This document shows, one piece after another, positions 63,286 to 64,000 of a DNA stretch of 64,000 nucleotides (the stretch's first letter is position 1; each line of letters begins with the position of its first letter). The notes under the pieces were generated by a model. The model was not told where the DNA came from. It was given only the letters and a program-made list of their open reading frames with translations, and made no database searches. Origin of the DNA: Aquabacterium sp. (GTDB lineage Bacteria; Pseudomonadota; Gammaproteobacteria; Burkholderiales; Burkholderiaceae_C); NCBI RefSeq assembly GCF_016195855.1, contig NZ_JACPYU010000004.1:1-64000 (forward strand), written 5' to 3'. The translations under genes and the position numbers were made by a program.

Positions 63286-64000
63286 ATGACCACGCCCACC
63301 AGCCCCAACAACGGCACGAACGCCCCCCTCACCTACGACCAGGCCGGTGTCAACTATGACCTGATCGACCCGTTGAAGGTCGCGGCGCAGCGTGCCGCCG
63401 CGGAAACCGGCGCGAACCTGGCCAGCCATGGCTTCTCGGAGGTGCTGGCTTCGCGTGGCGAGTCGGCCTATGTGGTGGATGTGGGCCCGATGTACCTGGC
63501 CTCCATCGTCGAATGCCTGGGCACCAAGACCCTGGTGGCCGATGAAATGGCGACGCTGACCGGCAAGAGCTATTACGACAGCATCGCGCAGGACACCATC
63601 GCCATGGCCGTCAATGACCTGATCACCGTGGGTGCCACACCCCTGGTCGTGCAGGCCTACTGGGCCGCAGGCGGCTCCGACTGGTTCGGTGACAAGGTCC
63701 GCGCCAACGCCCTGGTGGCCGGCTGGAAGAAGGCTTGCGAAGTCTGCAACGTGGCCTGGGGCGGCGGCGAAACGCCCGCACTGGCCGGCATCGTGGCCGA
63801 TGGCCGTGTGGACCTGGCTGCATCGTGCACCGGCATCATCAGCCCCAAAGCCCGCCTGTCGGTGGGTGACAAGATGGAGGCGGGCGACGCCATCGTGCTG
63901 CTGGCCTCCAGCGGCATCCATGCCAACGGCCTGTCGCTGGCACGCAAGCTGGCCGAGCGCCTGCCCAAGGGCTACCTGACCGACATCGGCCATGGCCAGA
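63286..64000 (+). CDS. AIR-synthase-like protein, cut by the window end
   Basis: The first 238 residues are visible and the frame is open at the window end. It has the AIRS N-terminal layout (TYDQAGVNYDLIDPLKVAAQR), QDTIAMAVNDLITVGATPL, GGGETPALAGIVADGRVDL and LASSGIHANGLSLARKLAE. The canonical PurM motif with TDGVGTK is not kept; VECLGTKTLVADEM stands there. So it may be a PurM paralogue or an AIR-synthase-related enzyme rather than the purine biosynthesis protein. A GATAAT lies about 35 bp upstream. Confidence 0.75.
   Translation, partial: MTTPTSPNNGTNAPLTYDQAGVNYDLIDPLKVAAQRAAAETGANLASHGFSEVLASRGESAYVVDVGPMYLASIVECLGTKTLVADEMATLTGKSYYDSIAQDTIAMAVNDLITVGATPLVVQAYWAAGGSDWFGDKVRANALVAGWKKACEVCNVAWGGGETPALAGIVADGRVDLAASCTGIISPKARLSVGDKMEAGDAIVLLASSGIHANGLSLARKLAERLPKGYLTDIGHGQ

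Overview
The window is GC-rich, densely coded chromosomal DNA of a betaproteobacterium. The gene order (rpsP-rimM-trmD-rplS; orn / M48 protease / PCD / rsgA; NUDIX beside a CobD/CbiB-family gene), the PEP-CTERM protein and the AlkB and Tad gene types point to Burkholderiales, perhaps the Aquabacterium/Ideonella/Leptothrix neighbourhood. The genus is inference. No tRNA, rRNA, CRISPR array, prophage or insertion sequence was recognised.

1-11.6 kb: the 3' part of a giant repetitive surface protein (cadherin-like, LamG-like and VCBS-like repeats, C-terminal membrane segment), a radical-SAM protein, and a minus-strand pair of a type-IV-pilin-like protein and a GT-C membrane glycosyltransferase. 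11.9-23.9 kb: a complete Tad (Flp/type IVc) pilus locus in one direction: two Flp pilins, prepilin peptidase, CpaB, secretin, lipoprotein, TadG, two TadE-like pseudopilins, CpaE/TadZ, CpaF/TadA, TadB, TadC and a TadD-like TPR lipoprotein with a LytR_C domain.

23.9-28.1 kb: an acetoacetate-decarboxylase-family gene and two unequal acyl-CoA dehydrogenases, divergent from a TetR regulator; both promoters carry a CAAT-N6-ATTG palindrome. 28.1-33.4 kb: dnaE, a PEP-CTERM protein and an AraC regulator. 33.5-41.1 kb: an oxidative catabolic region: alkane monooxygenase AlkB, an HD phosphohydrolase, a TetR regulator, then a Baeyer-Villiger monooxygenase / HSL esterase / SDR / alpha-beta hydrolase operon behind two TGACA-N8-TGTCA sites, and an NADPH-FMN reductase. 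Dehydrogenase, BVMO and esterase form a logical alcohol-ketone-ester-acid route.

41.4-53.9 kb: a GNAT/FemAB-like protein coupled to a GT2 glycosyltransferase, then mostly housekeeping genes (lactonase-like, rlmJ, pirin with a divergent LysR, gluQRS, lipoprotein, cupin, orn, M48 protease, PCD, rsgA). 53.9-58.0 kb: a nitronate monooxygenase divergent from a Tat-signal-bearing 3-ketosteroid-dehydrogenase-like flavoprotein, and a TetR regulator divergent from a hotdog thioesterase-like gene with a 24-bp operator-like palindrome. 58.0-64.0 kb: CobD/CbiB-family protein, NUDIX hydrolase, the rpsP-rimM-trmD-rplS operon (RimM with a low-complexity insert), a TM2 protein, a DUF486 protein and the start of an AIR-synthase-like gene cut by the window end.

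All starts, promoters and operators were read by eye; no database search was run.
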